Shown in pieces: positions 6,448 through 15,217 of a stretch of 15,258 nucleotides of DNA. Below the pieces are notes generated by a model, which saw only the letters and a program-made list of their open reading frames with translations, was not told where the DNA came from and did no database searches. Positions within the stretch are counted from its first letter, which is position 1. Each line of letters opens with the position of its first letter. The stretch comes from a bacterium UBP2_UBA5202. Its GTDB lineage: Bacteria > Edwardsbacteria > AC1 > EtOH8. The stretch covers positions 1-15,258 of the forward strand of contig DHVS01000015.1 of the NCBI GenBank assembly GCA_002412795.1. Direction: 5' to 3'. The translations under genes were made by a program, and so were the position numbers.

Positions 6448-7145
6448 CACCTGACCCAGCCCAGCCAGGCGCCAAGCCACAGCAGCAGGGGAGCCAGGAA
6501 CACCGCCGGCATCAGGTTGGCCACCTTAAGCTTCAGGTTGCCCAGCAGGTTCAGCCCGATGCCCAGCACCAGCAGTCCTCCGGCCGCGGACATCACGTCG
6601 ATATAGGCTCCGGGCAGGATGCCCTGGAACAGGTAGGCCACCAGGGTCAAAAGACCCTGATACAATAAAACCACCAGGGCCGAGAACAAAACTCCCAATC
6701 CCAGGGAGGCCGCCAAGGCGATGGAGCTGATGCCGTCCATCAGGGACTTGGTGAAGAGCAGGGTATGGTCATTCTTAAGCCCGTCCTGCAGGCAGCCCAC
6801 GATGGTCATGGGCCCGACACAGAACAGCAGTGAGGCGGTGACGAAGCCGGTGACGAACTTGTCGCTCTTGCCCTTGGAGAACCTGGCCTCCAGCGCCCGG
6901 CCCAGATCCTCCAGCCTTTGCTCGATGTCCCACCACTGCCCCAGCAGGCCGCCCAGCACCATGGCTATCAGCACTATGAACAGGTGGGGGCTTTTAAAGG
7001 ACAGGTCCAGCCCCACGATTAGGGTGAACAGGCCGATGGCCTGCATCACGATGGCGGAATTTTTCTCCGGCATTCGCTTATGCAGTAGCAGGCCCAAAAG
7101 ACTGCCCAATATCACGGCGGCTGTGTTAGCGATGGTTCCCAGCAT
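6447..7145 (-). CDS. DUF554 family membrane protein
   Basis: A 232-residue integral membrane protein of the DUF554 (YqgA/YdfK) family, with about seven hydrophobic segments. Family hallmarks visible: the N-terminal GTIANTAAVILGSLLG, the loop with cytoplasmic-type charges after LGGLLGQWWDIE, FVTASLLFCVGPMTIVGCLQDG, the KSLMDGISSIALA segment and the LLYQG segment. Members are predicted transporters or membrane proteins of unknown substrate. The ATG at 7145 follows the stop of the small AT-rich gene by two bases. No Shine-Dalgarno sequence is visible, because the upstream bases belong to that AT-rich gene; translation may depend on coupling. It overlaps the QueG-like gene start by three bases. 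Confidence 0.88.
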   Translation of the reverse strand: MLGTIANTAAVILGSLLGLLLHKRMPEKNSAIVMQAIGLFTLIVGLDLSFKSPHLFIVLIAMVLGGLLGQWWDIEQRLEDLGRALEARFSKGKSDKFVTGFVTASLLFCVGPMTIVGCLQDGLKNDHTLLFTKSLMDGISSIALAASLGLGVLFSALVVLLYQGLLTLVAYLFQGILPGAYIDVMSAAGGLLVLGIGLNLLGNLKLKVANLMPAVFLAPLLLWLGAWLGWVR

Positions 7146-7147
7146 TT

Positions 7148-7438
7148 TTAATTTGTAACGTTTTTATTATTATTCTTCTTAGAAGTAATTATAATTAAAA
7201 TAAGGCCCCCAATCGCAAGTATTAATTCAATAGTTGTTAATGTTAAACCTAAAACGCTAAGCGGCCATAATCTAAGTATGCTATTATTGATTATTGAAAT
7301 TATGCCGCTAACTATAATTAGAAAAAATCCAAAGATTGCTTTCTTGTAACCCGCTTGTCTATCTTTAGTAACCCATAAATAAATAATCATAGCTAGGCAA
7401 ACTAGTATTCCGCCTAAAATTACTTTTGGGTGAAACAT
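7148..7438 (-). CDS. AT-rich small membrane protein, unknown
   Basis: A 96-residue protein I cannot place in a family. It has three hydrophobic helices (about 6-23, 33-50 and 60-85), short basic loops (TKDRQAGYKK) and a polar, Asn-rich tail (TSKKNNNKNVTN). It is a predicted inner-membrane protein. AAGGA lies nine bases before the ATG. The gene is much richer in A+T than its surroundings: bases 7201-7260 and 7321-7380 each contain 20 G or C of 60. It sits between the HerA-like gene (56-base gap) and the DUF554 gene (two-base gap) on the same strand. A recent insertion into a pre-existing gene run would explain both the composition and the missing ribosome site of the next gene; that is inference. 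Confidence 0.68.
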   Translation of the reverse strand: MFHPKVILGGILVCLAMIIYLWVTKDRQAGYKKAIFGFFLIIVSGIISIINNSILRLWPLSVLGLTLTTIELILAIGGLILIIITSKKNNNKNVTN

Positions 7439-7463
7439 TTATAATTATCCTTAATAAATATTA

Positions 7464-7485
7464 GCGTTCTTTGCGTCTTTGCGTT
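7464..7485. repeat. Short ACGCAAAG tandem motif between genes
   Basis: On the minus strand this reads AACGCAAAG, ACGCAAAG, AACGC: two and a half units of an eight-to-nine-base motif, starting ten bases after the HerA-like stop. It is the main content of the 56-base gap before the AT-rich small gene. It is not a hairpin and shows no U-run, so it is not an evident terminator. Only this one occurrence is visible here. Confidence 0.55.
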
Positions 7486-7494
7486 AAAATATCG

Positions 7495-8943
<1,449 letters not shown>

Positions 8944-8960
8944 ATTTTATCCTTTGTTTT

Positions 8961-9656
8961 TTAGAAAAAGTAATTGAACCGTAAAGAAGACTCAGGATCA
9001 AAGATTATAATTCTGCTTTTACCATCATCACTCGTCTCACTAATTGTAGTTATATCATACCCGTTGGAAAGAGTATTGCGTTGTGGCATAGATATAGCTG
9101 TTATATGCATTTTACCGCCCCAAATCAAAGAAAATTGTTTATCTTTATTTGGATGCCATTCTACGAAATCAATACTTGTAAAAAAAGCATAGCCCGAAAT
9201 AAATTTTGATCCGCTATAATAACCGGAGTAACGATAATCGATATTTGTGCGGTAAGCTGATTGGCTAACGGTAAGATTATAATGCGACAAACCTAAACCG
9301 TAAGTATTTAAAAGGGAAAATGTCTTTGGTCGGTGGATGTTGTAGTAAAGCACAAAATCAATCATATGGTTAAAATCTATATTTGTGTTAAGTTCCTCGA
9401 AATCGCCAAAATCAACACCCCAAAATGATGACGGCCCTTTGATTTGAAAATTTATAGTTCCTTGACCGTAACCTAAACCAACGCTAAAATGCTTGCTTAG
9501 TGTGCGACTTACTGAAATTAAAAAAGTGTTGCCATAGTAGTTAGTTCCCCAGTCAGCAGTAAATTTGTTGCTGGCAACATCTAAAGTATCTGCATTAATG
9601 TATCCATAAAATAAAGTTATTAACACCAATGTTAAAGTAAAACGTAATTTAAACAT
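8961..9656 (-). CDS. AT-rich secreted beta-barrel protein, unknown
   Basis: A 231-residue protein with an N-terminal signal peptide (about 1-22, ending near YINAD) and no family that I recognise. The mature part is made of alternating hydrophobic and polar strands rich in Tyr, Phe and Gly: NYYGNTFLISVSRTLS, FSVGLGYGQGTINF, FDFV-like strands, LNTYGLGLSHYNLTVS, FSLIWGGKMHITAIS. It ends in FNYFF with a terminal aromatic, as outer-membrane barrels commonly do. An eight-stranded barrel would fit its length. GAGGA lies four bases before the ATG. It lies between the DUF3795 gene (13-base gap) and the HerA-like gene (17 bases), on the same strand. Composition stands out: bases 9301-9360 contain 20 G or C of 60, against GC-rich neighbours on both sides. 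Confidence 0.75.
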   Translation of the reverse strand: MFKLRFTLTLVLITLFYGYINADTLDVASNKFTADWGTNYYGNTFLISVSRTLSKHFSVGLGYGQGTINFQIKGPSSFWGVDFGDFEELNTNIDFNHMIDFVLYYNIHRPKTFSLLNTYGLGLSHYNLTVSQSAYRTNIDYRYSGYYSGSKFISGYAFFTSIDFVEWHPNKDKQFSLIWGGKMHITAISMPQRNTLSNGYDITTISETSDDGKSRIIIFDPESSLRFNYFF

Positions 9657-9669
9657 AAGATCCTCTAAT

Positions 9670-10176
9670 TTAGTATTTATTATGTTCTTTTAATGTGCCC
9701 AGTTCCCGGCCGCACTTCTCACAGTTGTTCTGGTACCAGGAAAAAGAAGTGTCGCACCCAGGGCATTTCCAGCGTTGTTCCTGCTGTTTGAGCCATTCTT
9801 CCTCGCTATGATCCTTCAAGAACTCAAGATTCTTGAGCATCACCTTGCAGTGGGGAAGGAATTCCTTTACTTTCTGGACAAGATCTGCCAAACGCTTGGT
9901 ATGTGGACAGGGATATTCATTGCACTGGATGCATGATCCGACCTTTTTCCCGCGGGCGCAGGCCCGGACCGCACAGCCCTGGCAGCCGGCAAAAACAGTG
10001 TCGGACTTACAGCCATGGCAAACCATTTCGGCTTCTTTTATGTATTTTCTAAACTGTTCTGGAAGGTCTTCCCACCCGGCCTTGGTGCCGGTGGCAAGCT
10101 CTTTGCGGTAGGCTTTGATTATCTCGCAGGCCCCGCAGTATAGTCCGCAGTAACTATCGTAACGAAATTTTTCCAT
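9670..10176 (-). CDS. DUF3795 cysteine-rich protein with C-terminal zinc ribbon
   Basis: A 168-residue protein with 15 cysteines. The N-terminal CGLYCGAC (10-17), CHGC (53-56), CQGC (65-68), Cys73 and CIQC-NEYPC (82-90) reproduce the DUF3795 cysteine pattern. A helical linker (about 95-130) is followed by a zinc ribbon, CPGC (138-141) and CEKC (152-155). DUF3795 proteins are uncharacterised and thought to bind metal; whether zinc or an Fe-S cluster is bound cannot be read from the sequence. It is cytoplasmic. The start lies one base after the stop of the DUF1232 gene, so the two are probably coupled. Only a weak AGG is seen upstream. Confidence 0.88.
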   Translation of the reverse strand: MEKFRYDSYCGLYCGACEIIKAYRKELATGTKAGWEDLPEQFRKYIKEAEMVCHGCKSDTVFAGCQGCAVRACARGKKVGSCIQCNEYPCPHTKRLADLVQKVKEFLPHCKVMLKNLEFLKDHSEEEWLKQQEQRWKCPGCDTSFSWYQNNCEKCGRELGTLKEHNKY

Positions 10177-10177
10177 G

Positions 10178-10474
10178 TTAACTGACCTTTTGATCGTCCC
10201 GCCATTTCCGGTATTTGCGCAGGTCCTTGCGGATCAGGGCCAGCTCCAGGGCGGCCACGGCGGCATCGTCTATGGCCCCGAAAAACAGAATGGCATCGGG
10301 CACGATGTCAAAGGGATTGATGATGTAGACCAGGGCCACGGTTATGCCGAACAGCGTCCATCCGGGCGTTACCGGATAGCGTTTTTTGAAGGAGTCCCGG
10401 AGCATGGCGGCCAAGGCGCCGAAATCGCTTAACAACTCCCGGAAGAATCCGGGTTTCTTGTCATCGCTTGTCAT
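10178..10474 (-). CDS. DUF1232 (YkvA-type) small membrane protein
   Basis: A 98-residue protein with the DUF1232 signature, a hydrophobic stretch LVYIINPFDIVPD (48-60) leading into a second one, ILFFGAIDDAAVAALELAL (62-80). The charged N-terminal helix (RELLSDFGALAAMLRDSFKKRY) and short basic tail are also typical. The family is widespread and of unknown function; it should be membrane associated. GAGGG precedes the ATG. It overlaps the end of the DUF6485 gene by 14 bases and is followed after one base by the DUF3795 gene. Confidence 0.9.
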   Translation of the reverse strand: MTSDDKKPGFFRELLSDFGALAAMLRDSFKKRYPVTPGWTLFGITVALVYIINPFDIVPDAILFFGAIDDAAVAALELALIRKDLRKYRKWRDDQKVS

Positions 10475-10658
10475 GGTCCCTCACAAAGGCGGCTCTTGAT
10501 CGGTCGTAGCTGGCTTCCCCGTTCTTGGTGAAGAAACAGCCGGGGATCTCGCCGTTCTTCCGGTGATAGGCCACGCACTCGCAGCACAGGCCCTTGCGGG
10601 AGCAGGGTGAGTAGGTGCAGGTGCAGTTTTTAAGATTACTGTTTTTGTTGCATTCCAT
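10461..10658 (-). CDS. DUF6485 small cysteine-rich protein
   Basis: A 65-residue protein that matches DUF6485 by its ordered cysteines: Cys3, 12, 14, 19, 25, 26, 28 and 41, in the context NCTCTYSPCSRKGLCCECV, AYHRKNGEIPGCFF and the tail YDRSRAAFV. Length is normal. Eight cysteines and one His suggest metal binding, but the function is unknown. The start is 16 bases after the PH-like gene stop with a partial AGG site (GCAGGC), and its end overlaps the DUF1232 gene by 14 bases, so the two are expected to be translated together. Confidence 0.88.
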   Translation of the reverse strand: MECNKNSNLKNCTCTYSPCSRKGLCCECVAYHRKNGEIPGCFFTKNGEASYDRSRAAFVRDHDKR

Positions 10659-10674
10659 TTGCCTGCTCGCTTAT

Positions 10675-11187
10675 TTATCGTTTCATTGCCGAATCCATGA
10701 TAGTTCCGAGTTGCTTCGGTTTCTGGGTGCCGATCAATATCTTTCGCCCGTCCTGGAAGGTCAACTGCAGGCCTTTGTTTCCCGAAACATTATACGCCAG
10801 CCCGCCGTTGCCCCGCTTGATTCCCCAGCCGCCGTATTCCATGATGGGCCGGTAGGTGCGCACGGAGTATTCGCTGATATCGGAAAAAGGAAATATCACC
10901 GGTTTCCGGTGAAGGGGTATGAATTGAACGGATATTCCCTGGTTGGTGACCCGGGTGATAAGTTTCAATGAAACGAACAGGGCGGTGATCCCCAGGCAAA
11001 GCAGGGCCACCAGACCCATGACCAACAGATCTGCGGGGCCGGAGGGCCGGGGCGGCACCGGCCCGAAGAACTGAACAAAGAACATGGTGAAATACGACAC
11101 GTCCATTCCTATCAGAACCATCCACAGCCAAACCTGTCCAAAGCGCTGTTCTTCGGTGAATATGAATGGTCCATTATTTACTTCCAT
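10675..11187 (-). CDS. Membrane protein with PH-like domain (DUF6141-like)
   Basis: A 170-residue protein with two hydrophobic segments (about 17-43 and 53-76), starting after the amphipathic sequence FTEEQRFGQVWLW. The C-terminal half is a beta-rich domain: TNQGISVQFIPLHR, VIFPFSDISEYSVRTY, GGWGIKRGNGGLAYNVSG, GLQLTFQDGRKILIGTQKP, then a final helix. The E-x-Q-x-F start and the GWGI/G-x-x-GLQL pattern recall DUF6141-type bacterial PH-like proteins; I am moderately sure of the fold, less of the family. Function unknown. AAGGAAAG precedes the start at some distance. It begins within the last 14 bases of the CutA gene, suggesting coupled translation. Confidence 0.75.
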   Translation of the reverse strand: MEVNNGPFIFTEEQRFGQVWLWMVLIGMDVSYFTMFFVQFFGPVPPRPSGPADLLVMGLVALLCLGITALFVSLKLITRVTNQGISVQFIPLHRKPVIFPFSDISEYSVRTYRPIMEYGGWGIKRGNGGLAYNVSGNKGLQLTFQDGRKILIGTQKPKQLGTIMDSAMKR

Positions 11188-11581
11188 CCGTCTTCTTTCC
11201 TTTTGACAATTCGACTTTCTTCTTTAGGTATTCCCGATTCTTCTCTTTGCGCTCCCTTTTCTCCACCGGCCGCACGGTCTCGTCCAGTATCCATTGTAAG
11301 AAAGGAGTGTAGCCGTCCCGGATCCGCCACATCACTATCTGGGGTACCGTGTCAGGGTGCAGCTGCTTGATCCGCCGCTCTATCCGCTTGAAGAACCGGT
11401 GCTCGGCCTGGAAGAACACGGCCCACTCGGCGCGCTGTTCGATCTTTCCCTGCCAGCGGAACATGGATTCGGCCTGGATGATGTTGGCCCCGGCCGCCAG
11501 CTGTTCCTCCAGCAGGGTGCGGGAAATATTGACGGCATCTTCCTTTGAGGGGAAGGTGGAATATACTATTATGCAGTTCAT
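11174..11581 (-). CDS. Divergent CutA-like protein
   Basis: CutA proteins are small trimeric, metal-binding proteins linked to divalent cation tolerance, with no agreed enzymatic role. This 135-residue protein keeps the fold's landmarks: VYSTFPSKEDA at the N-terminus, the LLEEQLAAGANII turn (23-35), FRWQGKIEQ (41-49) and HPDTVPQIV (75-83) followed by YTPFLQWI. Two usual residues differ: the Cys in LAACVNI is Gly31 here, and the usual Glu in HPYEVPEI is replaced (HPDTVPQ, Gln81). A basic/acidic tail of about 33 residues (103-135) extends beyond the normal end. Metal binding may therefore be altered; that is inference. No Shine-Dalgarno site is visible before the ATG; the S51 gene stops 11 bases upstream. 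I do not apply the cutA symbol because of these differences. Confidence 0.8.
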   Translation of the reverse strand: MNCIIVYSTFPSKEDAVNISRTLLEEQLAAGANIIQAESMFRWQGKIEQRAEWAVFFQAEHRFFKRIERRIKQLHPDTVPQIVMWRIRDGYTPFLQWILDETVRPVEKRERKEKNREYLKKKVELSKGKKTDGSK

Positions 11582-11592
11582 TTTTTCGTACG

Positions 11593-12243
11593 CTATTGTG
11601 ATTTTATGATTCCGTTCTCAATTTTCAAAAGATCTCCCACCAGTTCCACCTTTCCGTCTTTTATCACCATCCCGTCCCCGTCTTTGCAGGCATAGACAGT
11701 GGCCCGGTTCTCTTGGGAGAATCTCTGGACGTCCTCAATCCTGCCTTCCCGCAAGTTCCAGTGGGGAAGAAAGTGAAAATCCACCAGGCCAACCGCCTGA
11801 TGCTTGTCCGTCCGGCTCTGGTAGAATACGTGCGAGATGTTGATGCTGGGAGTGAGTACTATGGCCCCGGCGCTGATCCCCAGCAGGATGCCGCCGTTCT
11901 CCCAGTAGCTCTTAAGCACCGGGCCGAAGTTCCTTTTCCTGATAGAACCCAGGAACTGGAAGGGGTCGCCGCCGGATAGGTGGATGGCATCGCAGGCCAG
12001 CAGTTCGTCTGTTTTGGACGGGTCGTATCCCTTGTTCAGGTCAAAATACAGGATGTCTTCTATGCCGTACTTCCTGTAATATTCGCACTTGTCCTTGTAA
12101 TACTTTCTAGTGGCGTCAGAGGCCGAAGGGATGTAGGCCAGCCTGGGCCGGTTTTTGCCGGAGATCTCAAATATCCTTTTGTCCAGCCGTTCGTTCTCCG
12201 GGACCACCTGGTCGCTGTAAAATATGATGGTTCCGCTTTTCAC
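11593..12243 (-). CDS. S51-family serine peptidase (dipeptidase E type)
   Basis: A 216-residue cytoplasmic peptidase of family S51. The nucleophile elbow GISAGAI gives Ser124, preceded by HLSGGDPFQFL (88-98), the family's glycine-rich oxyanion loop. The probable catalytic His is His161 in LPHWN, aligning with the PHY/PHF motif of known dipeptidase E proteins; His157 is an alternative. Dipeptidase E cleaves Asp-X dipeptides; cyanophycinase is a related S51 activity, but the length and PHW context suit the dipeptidase E type better. The gene starts with GTG, whose last three bases overlap the TGA of the Nudix gene (GTGA, 12240-12243), so the two are translationally coupled. Confidence 0.85.
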   Translation of the reverse strand: MKSGTIIFYSDQVVPENERLDKRIFEISGKNRPRLAYIPSASDATRKYYKDKCEYYRKYGIEDILYFDLNKGYDPSKTDELLACDAIHLSGGDPFQFLGSIRKRNFGPVLKSYWENGGILLGISAGAIVLTPSINISHVFYQSRTDKHQAVGLVDFHFLPHWNLREGRIEDVQRFSQENRATVYACKDGDGMVIKDGKVELVGDLLKIENGIIKSQ

Positions 12244-12788
12244 GACAAGAGGTAAAGGTTCAGCGCGGCCAGGGTGATGCCGCAGTTTAGCTTGTTGCTT
12301 CGGATCATCTTTTTTACTTCGGCCGGAGATAACTCCGCTATTTCCAGGATGGTTTCATCGTGCTGCTGGTTAAGGCCGGTGGTTTTGGAATGTTTCAAAC
12401 CCCTGGCCAGATACACTATGATCTCGGCATTCTCATGTCCCAAAGCAGTGTAGAAATTCCCCAGCCGCTTCCAGTTAACGGCCTTAAGCCCGATCTCCTC
12501 CCACAGCTCCCTCTTGGCGGAAGCCAGCGGGCTTTCACCCTTATGAATGGCCCCGGCTGGGAGTTCGTAGAATACATCGTCCAGAGTGTATCGGTATTGT
12601 TTGACCAGATATATTCTTCCCTCATCGTTCACCGCCACCACGGCCACCCCTGGCCCTTTCTGGACCACGCCGTAGATTCCTTTACGGCCGCCGGGATAGG
12701 AAATGCGGTCATGCCGCACCGAGATCCAGGGATTCTTGTAGGCTATCCTGGAAGACAGGGTCTTCCAGCCATATTTGTTTTGGTTCAT
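12240..12788 (-). CDS. Nudix hydrolase, ADP-ribose/ADP-sugar pyrophosphatase type
   Basis: A 182-residue Nudix hydrolase. The Nudix box fits G-x5-E-x7-R-E-U-x-E-E-x-G-U exactly: Gly79, Glu85, Arg93, Glu94, Glu97, Glu98 and Gly100. The flanking sequence YLVKQYRY...FYELPAGAI with a Leu-Pro-Ala-Gly before the box is typical of the ADP-ribose pyrophosphatase (NudF) group, which splits ADP-ribose and related ADP-sugars into AMP and sugar phosphate. It is cytoplasmic. The start follows the stop of the DUF4292 gene by one base (TAA-A-ATG), and the gene overlaps the S51 gene by four bases, so all three are probably cotranscribed. Confidence 0.88.
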   Translation of the reverse strand: MNQNKYGWKTLSSRIAYKNPWISVRHDRISYPGGRKGIYGVVQKGPGVAVVAVNDEGRIYLVKQYRYTLDDVFYELPAGAIHKGESPLASAKRELWEEIGLKAVNWKRLGNFYTALGHENAEIIVYLARGLKHSKTTGLNQQHDETILEIAELSPAEVKKMIRSNKLNCGITLAALNLYLLS

Positions 12789-12789
12789 T

Positions 12790-13566
12790 TTAAAACTCGC
12801 CCGGATTTACGCCCTTGGGCAATGGCTGCTGCCAGGTCTCAGGCTTGAAGATCTCCGCCGGAAATATCTTCCGGTAGTTGACTGACAGCTCAAGGTTCTG
12901 CCGCGGTTTTTTCATTTCAATGGAGTATGGTCTGAAGCCCTGGTCAAGCGTTCGCCAGCTGCCATAGCTGATCTGCTGAAGGTCCCCGGTCCCGGACTGA
13001 ACCCGGTATTCCGCGATCCGCCCGATCTTGGGGTCCACCCGGAAAATGTAGGCCGCCAGACTATCCTGATAGCTGAAGTTCACCAGTTCGTCCTCCCCGG
13101 CAAAGTTGCATTTGCCCGGGGGCAGGGGAGGCCGGCCTTCCAGCATCTTCAGAAACTGGTCCAGGGAGAACCCCAGGGCCTGGGCCGAGGCCGAGTCTAT
13201 CCGCTGGATCTGCCCCTTAAGGTAAACGCCCTTGATGGGAATGTTCAGCCAGGCCAGGCTGTCGCAGACCGCGGCCGAGGCCAGGGTAAAGCCCAGGAAG
13301 CCCGAGATGTCTATCCGCATCCTTTGGGGGCTTTCCCAGCGCAGGGTGAAGGAAAAAGACTGGTTGAGATCCGGGGAACTAAGACTGATGTCTCCCTCGG
13401 CCAGATACGGCGGGCGGGGCTCGGAATAGCCCTGCTGCACCTGCTGCCAGACCTTTTCCGGGGCCGGCTTCTGGGGCTTGGTTTTGAAATGGGAACAGCC
13501 GGGAAAAAGGCAGAAGGCAAAAAATACAAAACAAAACGGCAGCAGCCGGCGTTCAACTTTATTCAT
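12790..13566 (-). CDS. DUF4292-type outer-membrane lipoprotein
   Basis: A 258-residue lipoprotein. Signal peptide 1-23 ends in a lipobox (LFPGC, Cys24). The mature part is a LolA/LolB-like sheet: YLAEGDISLSSPD, FTLRWESPQRMRIDISGFLG, a DSLAWLNIP strand, a segment ending in LKMLEGRPPLP, and the closing LELSVNYRKIFP. This matches DUF4292, found mainly in Bacteroidota and relatives and often next to a TPR protein, as here. It may bind lipid or help deliver envelope material; this is inferred from the fold. An in-frame ATG at 13698 would add 44 Arg-rich residues and lies inside the TPR gene, so I start at 13566, where a proper signal peptide begins. The start overlaps the TPR stop by eight bases (ATGAATAA). 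Confidence 0.82.
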   Translation of the reverse strand: MNKVERRLLPFCFVFFAFCLFPGCSHFKTKPQKPAPEKVWQQVQQGYSEPRPPYLAEGDISLSSPDLNQSFSFTLRWESPQRMRIDISGFLGFTLASAAVCDSLAWLNIPIKGVYLKGQIQRIDSASAQALGFSLDQFLKMLEGRPPLPPGKCNFAGEDELVNFSYQDSLAAYIFRVDPKIGRIAEYRVQSGTGDLQQISYGSWRTLDQGFRPYSIEMKKPRQNLELSVNYRKIFPAEIFKPETWQQPLPKGVNPGEF

Positions 13567-15217
13567 GGATCTCGATCTTCTTCTTGATCTCTTCCTTTTT
13601 GGGATCCAGCTCCAAAGCCTTGCGCCACTGTTCCACGGCCTGTTCCTTTTGGCCCTGGGCCAGATAAGCGTCCCCCAGGTGATCGCGCATGGCGGCATCT
13701 TCGGGCATCAGTTTTACCGCCCGCTCCAACTCCGTTCCGGCCCGGAAAAATTTCCCCTGCTTAAAGTAGACCCAGCCCATGCTGTCTATATAATAGGCGT
13801 TGTCCGGTTCGGCCTGCAGGGCCTGGGCCACCATGGTCTCGGCCTGGTCCAGGTTTATGCCCCTTTCGGCGTACATATAGCCCAGATAATTCAGGGCCAG
13901 GTGGTTCTTGGGCTGGCGGGCCAGCAGCATCAGAAAATAGCTTTCGGCTTTGTCGAAGTTGTCCGACCTCTCGTAGGCGGCGGCCAGGTTGAAGATCAGG
14001 TTAAGATCCCTTTTGTTCTTGGGATAAAGTTTAAGGTAATGGGGGATGGCCTGGGAATACTGCTCCAGCTGGGTGTAAGCATAGCCCCAGATGTAATCCA
14101 TCTGCATCTTGTTGCCGTGGCGGCGGGATCTTTTGAACGAAACTTCAGCCGAATCCATTTGTCCCAGGGCCAGCTGGCAGATCCCAAGGTTCAGCCAGCC
14201 CTCCGACAGCCGGGGCAGTATCTTCAGGGTTCGGCTGAAATACCCGGAGGCCTCCCGGTACTGCTTCTGCTCCAGCTTAAGGCGGGCCAGGGTGTACAGG
14301 GCCTCGGTGTTAAGGCTGTCTTCCTGCAGCAGCAGGTCAAAGTTCAGAAAGGCATTGGGAAAATCCTTTTGCTGATAGTAAAGGCGGGCCAGCTGCAGCC
14401 TTAAATTCCTGTCCTTGACCCCCAGCGCGATAATGTCCTCTGCTTTGAGAATGGCTCTGGTATAGTCGTTCTTTAAAAGCAGCAGGTTGAAGATGTGCCT
14501 TTTAAGATATTGGTTATTGGGGGAAAGGTCTTCGGCCAAAAGATAATAAATGTAGGCCGAGTCAGGCTGTTCCCTTGCCTCGTAAAGCGCGGCCAGGGAA
14601 AGGGAGGCCTTGGCATTCCGGGGGTCGCTCAGCAAAACAGACCGGTACTGTTCTATGGCAGGCTGGTATTTTTTGGCCCGGGCCAGCACCCCGGCCAGCT
14701 GGACCTGAAGTTCCGGATCATCATTCTGCGACATGGCCTTCACCAGTACTGCCTGGGCCGAGTCCTGCTGGTTGACCACTTCATGCAGTCCGGACAGGGT
14801 GACCGCGACCTCGCTGTTTCTGGGATCCAGTTGGAAAGCCTTTTGGTATTCGGCCAGGGCCGCCGGCCAGTCCTTGGCTATCAGGAAGGAGTTGCCCAGT
14901 ATCAAATGGGGATCGGCATTGGCGGAGTCCAGCCGGGCCGCCTTCCGGGCATACAGCGCCGCCAGCGTATCGTTTCCCAGTTCGTAATAATTCTGGGCGA
15001 TGTAAAGGTGCAGCAGGGCCGAGTTCTGGTTGAGTTTAAGAGCCTGTTTATAGGTCCTGATGGCCCCCTTAAGGTTTCCCTGATCCTCCTGGGCGGCGGC
15101 CAGGTCTATGTGATCCAGCAGGGACAGGTTGGCCTGGCCGGGATCCAGCGCCTGTCTTTTAACGCAACCGGCGGTAAGGGCCAGACCTAACAATAGTAAG
15201 ATGGGATAATTTTTCAC
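13559..15217 (-). CDS. Tetratricopeptide-repeat lipoprotein
   Basis: A 552-residue lipoprotein with a signal peptide ending in LTAGC (Cys18). From about residue 35 to the end I count roughly fifteen consecutive TPR units of 33-35 residues, the clearest being ALAEYQKAFQLDPRN, ALYTLARLKLEQKQY, WVYFKQGKFFRAG, LERAVKLMPED and LGDAYLAQGQKEQAVEQWR. The array fills the mature protein with no catalytic domain. Such proteins act as periplasmic or outer-membrane scaffolds. The last four repeats (LGYMYAERG, then IDSMGWVYFKQGKF) closely match the TPR lipoprotein found beside DUF4292 in Bacteroidota, and the DUF4292 gene follows with an eight-base overlap. The start codon is GTG (15215-15217), with AAGAG about eight bases upstream. 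It is the first gene of the run that lies wholly in the window. Confidence 0.87.
   Translation of the reverse strand: MKNYPILLLLGLALTAGCVKRQALDPGQANLSLLDHIDLAAAQEDQGNLKGAIRTYKQALKLNQNSALLHLYIAQNYYELGNDTLAALYARKAARLDSANADPHLILGNSFLIAKDWPAALAEYQKAFQLDPRNSEVAVTLSGLHEVVNQQDSAQAVLVKAMSQNDDPELQVQLAGVLARAKKYQPAIEQYRSVLLSDPRNAKASLSLAALYEAREQPDSAYIYYLLAEDLSPNNQYLKRHIFNLLLLKNDYTRAILKAEDIIALGVKDRNLRLQLARLYYQQKDFPNAFLNFDLLLQEDSLNTEALYTLARLKLEQKQYREASGYFSRTLKILPRLSEGWLNLGICQLALGQMDSAEVSFKRSRRHGNKMQMDYIWGYAYTQLEQYSQAIPHYLKLYPKNKRDLNLIFNLAAAYERSDNFDKAESYFLMLLARQPKNHLALNYLGYMYAERGINLDQAETMVAQALQAEPDNAYYIDSMGWVYFKQGKFFRAGTELERAVKLMPEDAAMRDHLGDAYLAQGQKEQAVEQWRKALELDPKKEEIKKKIEIHE

Noticed and set aside
6448..6480. 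QueG-like start at 6480, with a 34-base overlap with DUF554
   Set aside because: The ATG at 6447 forms a standard TGATG coupled junction and no homologous residues are lost by using it.
13567..13698. N-terminal extension of the DUF4292 gene starting at 13698
   Set aside because: The 44 added residues are Arg- and Trp-rich, lie inside the TPR gene and would hide the signal peptide that begins at 13566.
13478..14404. 308-residue open frame on the plus strand
   Set aside because: It lies antisense to the TPR and DUF4292 genes, has Gly/Gln-rich content typical of a shadow of GC-rich codons, and shows no motif or ribosome site.
14495..15190. 231-residue open frame on the plus strand, antisense to the TPR gene
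   Set aside because: The opposite strand encodes an unmistakable TPR array with a lipobox; this frame has no motif.
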